From Prosapia bicincta (taxonomy: Eukaryota; Arthropoda; Insecta; Hemiptera; Cercopidae): a stretch of DNA of 64,000 nt. Made by a program: the position numbers and the translations under genes. The stretch covers positions 36,255,240-36,319,239 of the forward strand of contig JBAIZL010000008.1 of the NCBI GenBank assembly GCA_036971475.1, written 5' to 3'. Under the pieces are notes generated by a model that saw nothing but the letters and a program-made list of their open reading frames with translations, made no database searches and was not told the origin of the DNA. Of the stretch, positions 22,896 to 34,489 are shown in pieces (position 1 is the first letter of the stretch; the number at the start of each line of letters is the position of its first letter).

Positions 22896-24130
22896 AGCTC
22901 ATTTCATTACATAAGTTTATTACTAAACAACCAATTTGTGTCTGAAATGGCTAAGCTAATTAAAGAATGTTTCAGATTTGAAAATTGTGGCCAAAAACCT
23001 TTGACAAGTATGATATAGAATCCCTTTTTCTCACTTATTGCTGCTGCCATCAACAAAACAGACCCTAATGACAAAGAGGAAGAATCTAGTGATAATGATC
23101 AGGCTGAAAACAAGAAGAACTGTGCATTTAAAGTGCTGACTTTAAAGCATGTGCATGATTTAGCAACAAAAACTTAGTGTCAGTTCTAAAGAAAAAAAAT
23201 TTTTTTAATAAAATGTTGATATCTTTTTCTAAATAAGACCTAAGTAGGCCTATTTACTTATGTAGAACATGCAACAACAACAAAAATATAGACAATTTTG
23301 CACTTAATAGATATCACTGTTTCTTTGTTTCATATTGCTCCTATGACAAGTTTTTCATGAGTTACCAGATATCTGAAAAATCAGCAATTAACAAACTACT
23401 TTGTTTTTAACTGTCTACAAGGTAAACTAATATATATAGTAACAGGGGATAGAGAAGAAACTCCCCTGACACTAGGGATATGACAATTTTAGTTTGTATA
23501 TATAGGGCATTGTTTATAATGTTGAACAAATGTCTACTAGTCCTAAAAAGGTATATCACTGCCCTTGATAAAATAAATCCTATAAACAAATGTTAAAACC
23601 ACTATTGTCAAATAAATTTGAGATATTTCTTCTAATGTCAAGATACTCAGTTAAAATTTATCACTATATTTAAGTAGTCATATCATAGTTTTACTAATCA
23701 ATTTGAAGAATGTTTGCGATATCAATAACATTTGGTCAAAAGTCTGTTTCAAGAAATTGTTCCTTTTAAAAGAACATTTCACTTAATTGTGTACTGTTGT
23801 TTTCTTCAAACAATTATTCTCATAAACTTGAACCAAGTCACAGTAAATTTCATCTTCACTTTGCCAAATTCAACAAGACATTTTTAATCAGTGCGCTTAA
23901 ATTTATATACAGCGTATAATACCTTATAATGATTAGACTCACCTTTAATACTTTTACTCACCTGTTCTGAGTTTCTAAAATGTCTTTCTTGAAAGTCTTA
24001 AACAGCATGATTTTCTGAAATTCAAAAAATACTAACTAGTAAAGAAATTAAATTACATACATAGTAACACAATTGTACTGATCTACATAAACAAGCTTAT
24101 TAAAACATTAAGATAAATAATTATGTTATA
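22896..24130. other. Intergenic, no recognised gene
   Basis: The first 300 bases after the satellite include a short acidic run (NKTDPNDKEEESSDNDQAEN in one frame near 23055-23115). This resembles the acidic tails found in transposase-derived proteins, but no domain can be named. The remainder is AT-rich. Confidence 0.4.
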
Positions 24131-24289
24131 TCATTATTAAAAGCATTGTATCATAGGGAAGTGAAGTATGGCAAATCAAAGATCGATTGGAAAAATTACT
24201 AGATGGACTTTTGGCGCAGATCTGCAATGAAAGAGTACCAAACTAGAAAATAAGAGAAATTATGGATGTCCCATATAAAATAATATAGG

Positions 24290-24460
24290 AGATAAAAGCT
24301 AAATAGTTAATAAGGTAAAGTCATATATGGCGGATGAGTTAAGAACTCCTGCCAAAACAGATATTGAGATGGAAATCACAGGGAAAACAAAAAAGAGATC
24401 TTCCAAGAAGGAGCTGGATAGAAGGAATTAGCAACGAGATTGAAGAGAGGGTCCTGTACA
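24290..24460 (+). pseudogene. LINE (non-LTR retrotransposon) 3'-end fragment
   Basis: With stops, the frame reads HIWRMS, LLPKQILRWKSQGKQK, then DLPRRSWIEGISNEIEER. This is the GHVxRM ... W..PGKRKRGRPRxRWxDGI motif that ends many LINE polyproteins. Only about 50 codons survive and at least three are nonsense. Confidence 0.65.
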
Positions 24461-25097
24461 CATATTAACTTATCCCAGAAGGCGAAGTAATGTAAGGCAA
24501 ATACTGCCTTTTGATTGGTCAGGTAGCTCCACCCACTCCACCAACAACAAACTGTCAACATTGTGAATCATGACACATGTGTTAAACGTTCTATATTTTA
24601 TATTTTTACCAAGCGCTGTGTACATGAAATATCTGTAAATTATTGCTTCTACCTACCCGACATTAGTTACCAGTATGGAAAGGTATAATCAAAACTTTAA
24701 TTAATTTTACTTATAAAAAACTTGTTTTATTGATTTTGTAATAATTAAACACTTTTTATGATTCAGGAATATTTGTTCTTTAGATTTTTTAGGTGATGGA
24801 AAATCATACATTTTACTTTAGTGTTACGACAAAATGTACTGAGATTATACACGCCCTATATAAGAAGTTATTTTTGTACTGAACTTTTTGTCACTCTAAT
24901 GTATATTATGACTTATAAAGAGCCTAGAGGTTAGGCGTGGCTCAGTTTGTATTGAGAAAAAAGTAATTCTATTTGAAAAAAGTGTTTTAAGTCTGTGGTA
25001 ATACTTCACACTTTATGTTGAAGCTGCATTACTGATCAAAGTTTGCAAAATCATACAACTTATTTCCTAATCTGAGCATTGAAGATAGCTCAACCCA

Positions 25098-25312
25098 TTG
25101 CCGAACAAATCTGCTGCCAAGAATGTTTGGTATGGTTCAAAATACTGTAGAGTGATACGAGATGCTGATATTGAATATACTTATTTCAATTTTCCACCAT
25201 ATAACAAGGATAAATTGCTAAAAGAGAAGTTAAGTTTATTAGGATTATATAAAGCAGTTAGAATAGTATATAACCAAACTGAATGTATTAATAGTTTTGT
25301 AATTTGCCTAGC
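25098..25312 (+). pseudogene. Possible decayed THAP domain
   Basis: MPNKSAAKNVWYGSKYCRVI then EYTYFNFPPYNKDKLLKEKL resembles a THAP zinc finger start (MPxxCAAxxCxN ... FxFP), with both first cysteines lost. THAP domains occur in P-element-type transposases and host DNA-binding proteins. A piggyBac element begins right after its end. Call is tentative. Confidence 0.3.
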
Positions 25313-25316
25313 TTAA

Positions 25317-26172
25317 CCCTCAGTTGTACCCCAGACGGTTTTGTTTCCCCTATAACTTTTTTTCAAGCTGTGGTGGTGGTGAGGGATGTCTAGTACCTTC
25401 AAATCGGTAGGCGGGCTACAAGGTCAGTTGGGCGCCAGACGTTGCCGTGTGTTAATCTGTGTGTAATTCATAGTCAAAGTGCCTTGGGATACAACTGTAC
25501 CCCGCGCGTCTATCTACGTCTCAATATGGCAAAGCAACCGGGTATGTGTGATGATGCGTATATAAGTGAACTTTTAGATTTAGAGTCTAGTGACGAAGAA
25601 AATATTGTGGAAAATGATAGTGATGATGGGGAGGAAGACAACGTGGACGAAGAAATCTATGATTCAGATACAGAATACGTGGTACGGGATCATCGTGACC
25701 TAGACAACATGACTATTGATGAAGAGATGTTTGAAGATGATGATGATGATGACACTCCTCTAGCCCATCTATATTTCGTAAGAGGTAAGGATAAAAATGT
25801 TATGAAATGGCGGAAAAATCCTCCTCTACCAAGAAATGTCAGAACGAGGGCGGAAAATATAGTTGTAAGGCTTCCAGGACCTAGGGAAGTTGCTAGAGGA
25901 AAATTTTCTTTGATTGATTGTTTTAATTTATTTATAAATGATACAGTAATAAGGATTATTGTTACCTCTACTAATATTTACATTGACCTACTCAAAGAAC
26001 GATTCCAAAGGGACAGGGATGTAAGACAAACGGACGAGGTAGAAATACGTGCCTTCCTAGGGATTCTTATGCTTTCCGGTACATTAGGGAGCAACAGGAA
26101 AAAAACCAATCACATTTGGGACAACAGCAAAGGGTCTGGAGTTGAATCATGATATCTGGCAATGAGTGAGAT
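25317..26172 (+). mobile_element. piggyBac element, 5' part
   Basis: TTAA at 25313-25316 is followed by CCCTCAGTTGTACCCCAGAC, a piggyBac-type terminus; a related CAACTGTACCCC motif recurs at 25492. The transposase frame starts downstream and is lost after about 26172. I find no matching right terminus or TTAA-GGG partner nearby, so the 3' part is deleted. Confidence 0.7.
25526..26152 (+). pseudogene. piggyBac transposase, N-terminal part
   Basis: Starting at MAKQPGMCDD (25526), which follows the upstream in-frame codons, it has an acidic N-terminus (SSDEEN, DDDDDDTPL) and then the DDE_Tnp_1_7 entry region: RARGKFSLIDCFNLFIND-like, VEIRAFLGILMLSGTL and HIWDNSKGSGVES. A TGA at 26150-26152 interrupts, after which YLAMSE continues for a few codons before homology ends. 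None of the catalytic aspartates is reached. Compared with about 550-600 residues for the family, just over a third is present. Confidence 0.78.
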
Positions 26173-27545
26173 AATATTCATATTAACTATCAAAGAAGTT
26201 GCAATAATGTATGTATCGTATGTATTAAAGTTTGTCCAAGTTTTTTATTTTATAATATTTAACCTACACAGAATAAGTTATTCCACGTAAATCTTATGTT
26301 TTTGTGTTTGTAATTAAACGTTCTATAAAAATCACCGTTTAAAGTTATTTGTTACCTTGAGAGAAAAAAAAAGTTATACATGTGTAAAGTTACACATTTT
26401 TTTTTACTTCACAATTTAGGAAAACTCGAGTTTTCAAAATTTAACAGTATGGCCATTAAAAAATTATAAAAACAGGTAAAAAATAAATGATTACGTTCAG
26501 CGGTAGTGCATAGACACGTTCTTATGTTTCCTTTATTAAGGCTATCAAGGTTTCCTATTCTTTATCATTTTCACAACTGAATGCAGATACAAATACCTTG
26601 TCCTCTGTACTGTCCCTCACTCTCCCTATCAGAACCTGGTGCCTTGATTTGTTTCATAATTTCCACTTACACCTTTCAACACAATATATTACTTTTCCCC
26701 TCTTGAATCGCTGCCTGGATTTAACACCCTCTCATTCATTATTTTATTACTTTTACATCTTTTTTCTCCTGTACCATATTATCTATGCCAGTCACTCTGA
26801 GCTTTGTCTGCCATAATCCATTTTATATTCACAATAATTTCTTGTAACTTTGTTGATATTTGTGACAATGTTAATTCCCACTTTTAAAGGTTTTCAATGA
26901 GTCAATTATGTTTTTCCACCAGGAAAGCAAGTTCGCTGTAAACAATACTTATAGTACAGATATTGTTCAGACATACTTCTTAGATATTGGTCAATTTTTT
27001 GCTAGATCAAATTTTAACCATAAATGTTTTTAAATTGGTTTAAAGTGGCATTCGTAGGTATTTAGACATCATTTGTTACAGTTTCATTCAATTTAAAGTA
27101 CAAAATTTTACAACAATGTACATACTATAGATGTCTAATTTTACATACCTTGAATTTTCCTGTTAACTGACAATTTGTTTGTCTTGCATTATTAATACAA
27201 ACAGTATTAATTCTGTTTTTTGTTCTTTATTTTCCAATGATCTCTAATTGTTTCTATATTCTTCCTTATCTCCACTGTTTTAATTTTACATCTTTTATGA
27301 AAGCCCTGAGGTTGTTCAATTTTTTCAATACCCAAGTAAAATTCCAGGGTTTATTTTATCTAGATTTTAACCCCTCTCCTAGTTTATCATGTTCACTAAC
27401 AAATAATATTAGTCAGTAATTTATGATAAAGGTTTATTATTGAATGGTATGCTGTCTATTGTATTATTCAAAGGAGCTAACCTGAGTCTGACCCGTATGC
27501 TGATATAATTAATGGTTTGTGTAATAAGTTAACTTCTATGATTTC
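26173..27545. other. Intergenic, no recognised gene
   Basis: AT-rich; frames at 26598-26816 and 27237-27419 are low-complexity and phenylalanine/leucine-rich, with no family resemblance. Nothing further supported. Confidence 0.45.
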
Positions 27546-28396
27546 CAGGCAGAAAACTTCTCAAACGGAAAGAGGATCAAGATGACAGTAGTGAAAGCGG
27601 AAATAGTGATGGTGATAAAGATGAAATTAAAGTGTCTGGACCATAGGATTTAGAATCTATTATAGAACAGGGGTTTAGTAATACTCCACTTCTACACATA
27701 GCTGTCCCTGGGACTAGGACCTCTAAAACACATAGCTGTCCCTGGGACTAGGACCTCTAAACATGTAGCTGTCCCTGGGACTAGGATCTCTAAACACATT
27801 GCTGTCTCTGGAAACTCTAAAATAATTGAAGAATACAATGATTACCATGAAAATGACATTGATCGTTATGTTGGTCATGCTTTTAAGTTGCCTCCAGAAA
27901 AAAAGGAGAAGCTCACAAATCCCTAGGTTCTATCATCAAATTACAATTTCGGTTTTGTTGCCAATTATTTAAAAAAAAATTAACTCCTGCTGGTTAGATC
28001 AATATACTTCTTGGTTGGTGTACTCAAGAGTTGTTTGAAAGATGCTCTTTACATTCACTGTGTTCTGTTTCCTCCTGGTATTACAGTTTTGGTAAGGTCA
28101 TACATGAAGTTACTTTGTAGAAAGCATGTCGGCAGTGATTACCACAAAACGTTAACGGCTGCTGTAAAAGCGTTCCTTGAAAATGTTCAAGTTAATATTC
28201 AGTTGCAAAGTGGTCACCAGAAGATGATTAAGAGAAACAAATATTGTCATCAATTATTTCTTTTATTATATTTTGTGGAACTAGAAAAAGGAGTTTGTTT
28301 TGACCTTTTAAATTTAAGAATTGACTGTGGTGATGAGAAGATAAAGAGTAGTATGATTAGTTGTAAAATAAAAAACTTCACAAAAAATTCAAAATA
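27546..28396 (+). pseudogene. hAT/ZMYM-type (TTF zinc finger) transposase N-terminal remnant
   Basis: In broken frames the region reads an acidic leader (SSESGNSDGDKDE), DRYVGHAFKLPPEKKEKLTN (the conserved D(I/R)GxYV..L...KY..L.NPW block), then CVLFPPG, HVGSDYHKTLTAAVKAFLEN and RNKYCHQL with LRIDCGDEKIKSS. This order (TTF finger, KHxxSxYHK, later LRGHRDDG-like) is that of hAT-related ZMYM/zinc-finger transposases. Stops at about 27645 and 27925 and frame changes make it dead. The RNase-H core is missing. Confidence 0.6.
27694..27800. repeat. 33-bp tandem duplication inside the hAT remnant
   Basis: ACATAGCTGTCCCTGGGACT followed by AGGACCTCTAAA is repeated three times nearly exactly, with a fourth diverged unit (GCTGTCTCTGGAAACTC). 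Unit length is 31-36 bp. The surrounding sequence is single copy. Confidence 0.85.
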
Positions 28397-30898
28397 AGAT
28401 TTTAAGTTTAGCAGTGAAGTTGTAGAAAAAACAAGTTACCAAAGATGGGAGACTTTAGGATAGTTACTTAGAATAGCTGCCCAAGTAACAAAAAGGAAGA
28501 AATCAGAGTATTTCTAACGGAACAAACAATTTATGTCATTCATATTACATTTGTTGGTTGAAGATACAGCATTAAACATCTAACTTTCATAAAATTGAAA
28601 TTTACTATTGAGGTCTAGATTTCAATAAAACAGCATAGTATAGGCAATTAGAACTCAAAAGCAGATATACAAAATGCAGTACATATTGAAAAATTGAAAT
28701 AAGCACACATGACTTTGGTGCTGAACAAGGGAGAGAAGGTGAGCTACAGAAAATATACAAATTGGTAAATTTCAAAAAAGTAAAATTTAAAGAGGAAAAT
28801 TCAAACTTAATTTAGTATAAAGAGAGCTAAATAATTTTTTTTCTAATAGTCATGATTTGGAGGCCAAACAGCATAAGTGGCAACAGTATATATGACATTT
28901 GAAACATGATTAAAGAAGCACATACACAAAATACATTATAATTCAAAAAATAATCAAAAGACCAAAATGCTGAAAGCTTTCAAAATGTGGATATACATAC
29001 TAAATATTCCCTGTGTAGACGTGTCTAAGGTACTTGGCATTCCAAGGACAGAGAATGCAGTGTGTTAATGGGTAACAACAGAAAAATACTACATAAATCT
29101 GGAGCTTTTAGAACATGGGACTCTTGGTTAAGAAATTTGCAAATCTGATTTTCAAAAAGCTGCAAAACGTTTGATTTGGGCAGAAGTTGAGAAGGTTCAT
29201 ATGACAACCACTGACAATCACAACTAAAGAACTAACATACATGAAAAAGGTATAAACAAGGTATAATAAATTTTATTTCCTCACTTACCTAATTGCTACT
29301 TTGGTTTCTTGATAAGTTACACTTGAGTTTGGCTGAGGGATTCCACTCTTCAGTATTGTGTTCACTACCAAAACCACTAACTGCCATAACCAATTTGTGT
29401 AATGTATGAGAAATAATACTATTTACAAACTTTTCCAACAAACACAAATTTCACAGTTTAATCACCCACAAAATTCACTGAACAACCTATTCACCTGGAT
29501 AAAATAGAAAAATCATTCTTTGTATGTTTTGAATTTACTATAAATCACTATACTTTTTCTAAATACTCAGAACATTCTTAGAAACAAAAATTTTTAACAC
29601 TTCTTCACAGCTTGTAAATTACATCTAAAGGAAAGAATTACAGGAGTGATAATGGTATTATTAGATCTCTGTTGCTTGTATTACTAATCTACTTTATTTA
29701 ATGTAATTCTACATAATAGTACTATTAACTTTTTAAAAACAAAATTCTTAGAATGCTTTAATTATTGAGATTTGGCCAAAACAATTTAACTCCAATGCTC
29801 ATAAGAAGGAATTGATTTTGGACTGTGGTTGGGGAATACTTGCGGCCAGAAGTGAATGGTTACCTAATTTTCTCTGGCACACATCTTATCTCAAGTACTA
29901 GCACTTGAAAGAAACTTCTTAGATTTTTCCAGGATTTGTTTATTAAAAGTTCTGTTGGAATAATTTTTTTCAAGCAGCATAGCTACTCTTGTTATAGTTT
30001 CGCCAGGAGTGTTTTTCATTCAAAATGTTTTCTACTAATCAATAATGCCAATACTAGCCTGAAAACAAATCTGAAATTAATTAAACGACACTTAGAACAT
30101 TAAGATGCTAGGAAACATACCCATTCTCACAAACATAGAGATCTGAAAAAGCTGTCCATACGACTCCAGTGTGTAAACGTTTTCTTATCAAGAAAGGTGG
30201 CAATGAAAAAATGTTTAGGCAGGTTATGTTTGCCCGGCATGGTGTTGTTCATGGACATAACTTTAGATCAAACGATTGTTTATCAAAAGTATTTAAAAAA
30301 TATATGAACCAAAAAATTCATCAGAAAACATTGAAAGTGAAGCAATCACTTGCAACTTCCTTAGCACTACATTGTCTGAACAAAATATAGAAAGATAATA
30401 ATTAGTTCTTCCATTGCTAAACATAAAAGGCTCTCCAGTGTTAAGACACTCTTTGCTGACTTGAGGTATTAATGCAAAAATTATCAGCTTTACATCCCTT
30501 TAAAATGAGACATCAGAAAGAAACTCAAAGCAAAATGGGTGAAGACTTGATTTGAGTAGAACGGGCTTGAAGATTAGAAAGTGCCTTTATGTTCTGACTA
30601 ATACAAATCTTGATGTTGCAATTAAAGAGATAAATAACCTGAGAAGATCCATCCAATAAAATTTGGGGAAGGAAATAATTGATGTTGACTGTGGAGCTCT
30701 TTTTCAAAACTACCTTCAGACTGCCAATGGCTATGGTAGATTTCCGCCTGTCATTTGTCATTTATAGTTTTGAAGCTAAATTTACAAATTTGTCCATGTT
30801 TAAACATTACAAACTAAAAGATTTTTGTGACTTTATTAAAGTTGAGTATTCAAATTTATTGGTACAAGGAAACAAGTTTTTTGTCTTGGTCCACCAAT
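28397..30898. other. Intergenic, no recognised gene
   Basis: 2.5 kb of AT-rich sequence. Frames at 30169-30390 (basic, HGHNFRSNDCLSKVFKKYM) and 30525-30761 (minus) are open but match nothing I know. No repeats or RNA genes seen. Confidence 0.4.
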
Positions 30899-31310
30899 GG
30901 TAATTATTAAGATCAGCGATTACCGCACCGATTGGCAAAATTATTTTTCCTGATCAATTTGACCTTGCTGAACACGAATCTGAAGTTTTTTTTACTGCAA
31001 AACGCATTTTTAAAAAATTATTAGCCTAACCTAACCTTACCCCTGGTTTCCTTAGGTTAATATGTGTTTGCCGTTGAAAATAACTTCAGATTCGAGTTCA
31101 GATAGGTCAAATCTATCAGGAAAAAAAATTTCGCCGATCGGAGCATTAGTGAGCACTAAAGTAAGGTCAGGTCAGGTTATTTTTTTAAATCTAAATATGT
31201 GTTTACATTTGCAGTAAAAACAACTTCAGATTCGTGTTCAACAAGGTCAAATTGATCAGGCAAAACAATTTCGCCGATTGGAGCGGTATTCACTGATCTT
31301 AATAATTACC
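30899..31310. mobile_element. 412-bp foldback MITE with 7-bp target duplication
   Basis: The ends are GGTAATTATTAAGATCAG and its inverse, CTGATCTTAATAATTACC. CACCAAT flanks both sides directly (30892-30898 and 31311-31317). Long imperfect inverted arms contain GACCTTGCTGAACACGAA and AACTTCAGATTCG-type blocks, with an additional direct copy of the arm segment in the middle. A much longer relative lies at 39265-41212. No coding capacity. Confidence 0.8.
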
Positions 31311-33014
31311 CACCAATTGACTGTATTATAATGATCTTTAAATTTGTGTTATTTTTTTTCTCGGTCCAAGTGCCTTGGTATTTTAAGAAAGGGTTTTGAA
31401 AACCCTTGCTTCAAGATGTGACTTGTGTCGACTTCTTCTCAGATTATAAAATTTCAAGAAACAACACTGAAATTACAAACAATATTTATATCACAATGAT
31501 AATACAATATGCAGAGTATATGGAAAATGATTAATTTACATGGCAGTTAAATAACCTCTGATTACTTTATAAGATGATAGGAGAATAACAGAATGAAGCT
31601 TCAATGCATAACCAAAATTGTTTTTAAGAAAAGTAGGAAATAACAGTGGAGCTCAAAAACTGTATTTGGAGAAGATACCAACACAGTTAAGTTAAAGTTT
31701 TCCAGAATTTTCTATAAAAAAATTGAAAGCTGTGAGGGCTATTTCAAAATTTAAGCAGTGGGAACACTGTACACAATATCATTGTAAATATTATTGACAT
31801 TTGGTCTGAGTTGGCAATGGGACACATCTCCCAAAACGGCCGTCCTCGACCATATAAAGTATGTGCTATTACTTTATAGGCAAGAGTAACAATTTACAAT
31901 TATTTTTAGTGCAAAGTTATTGATTTGCAATTGGGCCTACCTGCGACAAATTCACCTATGGAGAGCAGTTCTCTCTCATGAACATTTTGTTTAAAGAAAA
32001 ATCTTGTCTTCAAATCAAAATATTAAGCTTAATATTAATATTTACAGTTGATTTTGAAAATACTTATGAACCATTTTATGAGCTTTTAAAAAACAAAGAG
32101 ATAAATTGGTAGTTGAAAGAAGTATTTTTGGTTTTAAAAAAAAAAAATAATAAAGAAGACTTTAGTTGGCATAACAATTACTTACACTAGGTTTACAAGT
32201 TCTAACTGTTTTACAGTTGTAGTGTTGTTATTAAATATGTTCATTAAATATATATTAATTTATAATTCTTTACTAATTGAAATACTTGAGAAATATTTTT
32301 GACCTACTGATTAAGGGGAACTTAAAACAGTTGTCTACCACATAAATCAATATGGTATTTCTATTAGACACTCCAAAGCTACTAGAATTAAAAACAGAAT
32401 AAATGCAAAGAAATGAGCAAAACACATTAGCTTCAGCTCTAAAATTGCTACCTAAAGTGTGGTTTAGTTTAATTTAATACGAAATGTCTCTAGAAAAATA
32501 TTTATATTCCTAATGATAACATTTGAAGTTTTTGGTAGGTTGTATAGTATTATTTTAAGTGTTGTAGTTATTTTGTACTTCTAGCACTGTTATATTAATT
32601 TTTATTGACTTGTTTCGGAGAATCTCCACCAATCAGAATTTTCTACAATCTCGATAGAAGGTGTAAATCTATAAACAGTGGTTAAAACCAACTACCTCTA
32701 TGATCTTCAAAATATAACCTAACTGTTGAAAAACAAAGTTCTTTATAAAAAAAATTTCACGAATTTTCACAATATGATAAACTACATTTCAATGTAACTA
32801 TATTATACAAGAATTTAGTTGAAGTAGATATAATTATAAAAACAATTAATTTACCTACTTAAAATAATTTACAGCCACATTGAACAAATGGTCTCAAGCC
32901 ATGCGACATTAAAATACATTACATATGCCATATTGGCTGATTAGTTTAGATTGATAAGCTTAATTTTGTGTTGTTCTTATAACCATGTCTATCTTAATAT
33001 AGTATAGCTATACT
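31311..33014. other. Intergenic; one palindromic-family half-copy, otherwise featureless
   Basis: Apart from the module at 31795-31895 nothing is recognisable. A long poly-A/T-rich stretch occupies most of the interval. Confidence 0.45.
31795..31895 (+). repeat. Single arm of the 61.4-kb palindrome family, hammerhead-like
   Basis: It contains GGTC (31803) and GAG (31808), core TTGGCAA (31811-31817), T, stem II GGGA/TCCC around CACATC, AAAA in place of GAAA (31833-31836), the self-complementary ACGGCCGT, C at 31844, then CTC and GACC (31845-31851) that pair with GAG and GGTC around one bulged base. Only this arm is present here; its inverted partner is missing. Confidence 0.5.
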
Positions 33015-34060
33015 ATAATAGCTATACATTGTCAAAAGAGCAAAATTGCTTGAAATTCTAAAGGATTTCAACATACCAAACAGGTTGATCAGAGTGATCA
33101 ACATGACATTGCGTGATAGTGATGGCAAACTTGTCATAGGCAGCCGAATTCCCTATTCTGACTGGCGTGAGACAAGGCGATGCCCTGTCTGCTACCCTCT
33201 TCAATCTGCCCTTACATGGCATTTTGAGGATTAACGTTTCAGGGAATATCATGCATTCAAATACGTGCATATGCTGATGATATATGCTTGGTTGCCAGGA
33301 ATATTCCATCTCTCAAAGAGACTTTAAATATAATCAATAATGAAAGCTAAAAGATAGGTCTCTGCATAAATAAGGGAGAAACTAAATATATGAGTACTAA
33401 CACAGGGCATAGCAGTAAGACTATAGATATCAATGGCTATTTCTTTGAAGAAGTAAAAAGTTTCACACGTTTGGCCTCAGAAGTAAATGATGAAAATAAA
33501 ACAATAAATGAAGTCCAAAAAAGAATAATAGCAGCTAATAGAGCTTACTTCGCAAATATAAAGCTTTTTAAAAGTAGGCTTTGTTTCAAACCACTAAGGT
33601 ACGACTCTATAAAACCTTAATTCGGCCAGTACTAACGTATGGAGCGGAGACGTGGACTTTAACCGCCGTGATGAAAAATCAGTTGACATTGTTTAAGCGT
33701 AAGCTTTTGAGGAAAATGTATGGTCTGGTCCACAATGAACAAACAAATGTGTGGAAGCTTTGATCTAATGCCGAGTTGTATTCCTTATACAAAGATGCAA
33801 ATGTGGTCCATTTGATTAAAACACGTCTTCTAGAATCATGGGTTACATCATAAGAATGTCCACCAAAAGAATGCCGAACAAACTTTTACATGGCACTATG
33901 ATTGGCAATAGAAAAGTTGGCCGACCAAGAAGACGATGGCAACAGGACCTTGGGGAAGATTCAAGGGTACTTGGTATTATAGTATGGAAACAGAAGGCCA
34001 AAGACAGAAGTACATGGCAGGAAGCCAAGGCCCACTCCGGGCTGTAGCGCTACGTAGTAA
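33015..34060 (+). pseudogene. 5'-truncated LINE (RTE- or jockey-like)
   Basis: Frames in order give RT pieces RLIRVINMTLRDSDGKLVIG and SDWRETRRCPVCYPLQSAL (a corrupted GVRQGDALS), then SFTRLASEVNDENKTINE, VRLYKTLIRPVLTYGAETWT, and the C-terminal MGYIIRMSTKRMP, GRPRRRWQQDLGEDS, WQEAKAHSGL stop at 34047. At least four frame breaks. Short TATAGTATA-type palindromes lie at both edges (33000-33020 and 34058-34082) and may be target or tail repeats. The clade is unsure. Confidence 0.75.
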
Positions 34061-34279
34061 GTATACTATAATATAGTATACAATATCAAGAACACAGTTG
34101 TATAATATATTAGAATAAAAATATTTGTAAAAGACACCAATACCACAAAATTAACTAGTAAAATAAGTTATCTAAGAAATTTTTAGAAACCATTATGACT
34201 TGCAGTTTTTGTGTTGTACATCTTGAGGTTTTGTATAAATTACTTTTTTGTATTAACTTGGCAAAAAAAACAACTACTT

Positions 34280-34345
34280 ATTGATTTATTCAGCAGACGC
34301 ATTTCGCGCTAGGTCAGCACATTATTCAATGTTGTGAATTACTGA
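34280..34345 (-). repeat. PLE-end-like hairpin remnant
   Basis: Minus strand: GTGCT/AGCGC hairpin with loop GACCT, then GAAA, ATGCGT and C, followed by TGCTGAATAAATCAATAA. The arrangement matches the other hammerhead-like ends, but the sequence in the core position (TTGAATAAT) is too long, so it is decayed or unrelated. Confidence 0.3.
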
Positions 34346-34489
34346 CAAGACTGTTGCTCAGGTGTGTTGTGTTGGTGTGAGTCTGTGGAGTGTTATTGTT
34401 CATAGAGTAGTTGTTAATTACATTTTGATGACCATATATCATCACCATCAAAATATCCTATTACAATCTCGTATACAATAAACTCAACT

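Noticed and set aside
25442..25525. Upstream Met of the piggyBac frame at 25442
   Set aside because: The residues before MAKQPG translate terminal-repeat-like sequence (GTACCCC motif), so the start at 25526 is preferred.
28011..28397. 128-codon frame as a host gene
   Set aside because: Its CVLFPP, SDYHK and downstream pieces match hAT/ZMYM transposase order, with stops upstream; treated as transposon remnant.
30169..30390. 73-codon basic frame
   Set aside because: No recognisable motif, partner exon or repeat; left as unannotated.
31026..31045. Telomere-like CCTAACCTAACC
   Set aside because: Only two units, inside the foldback MITE; likewise the GTTAGGTTAGG at 61074. Not an interstitial telomere array.
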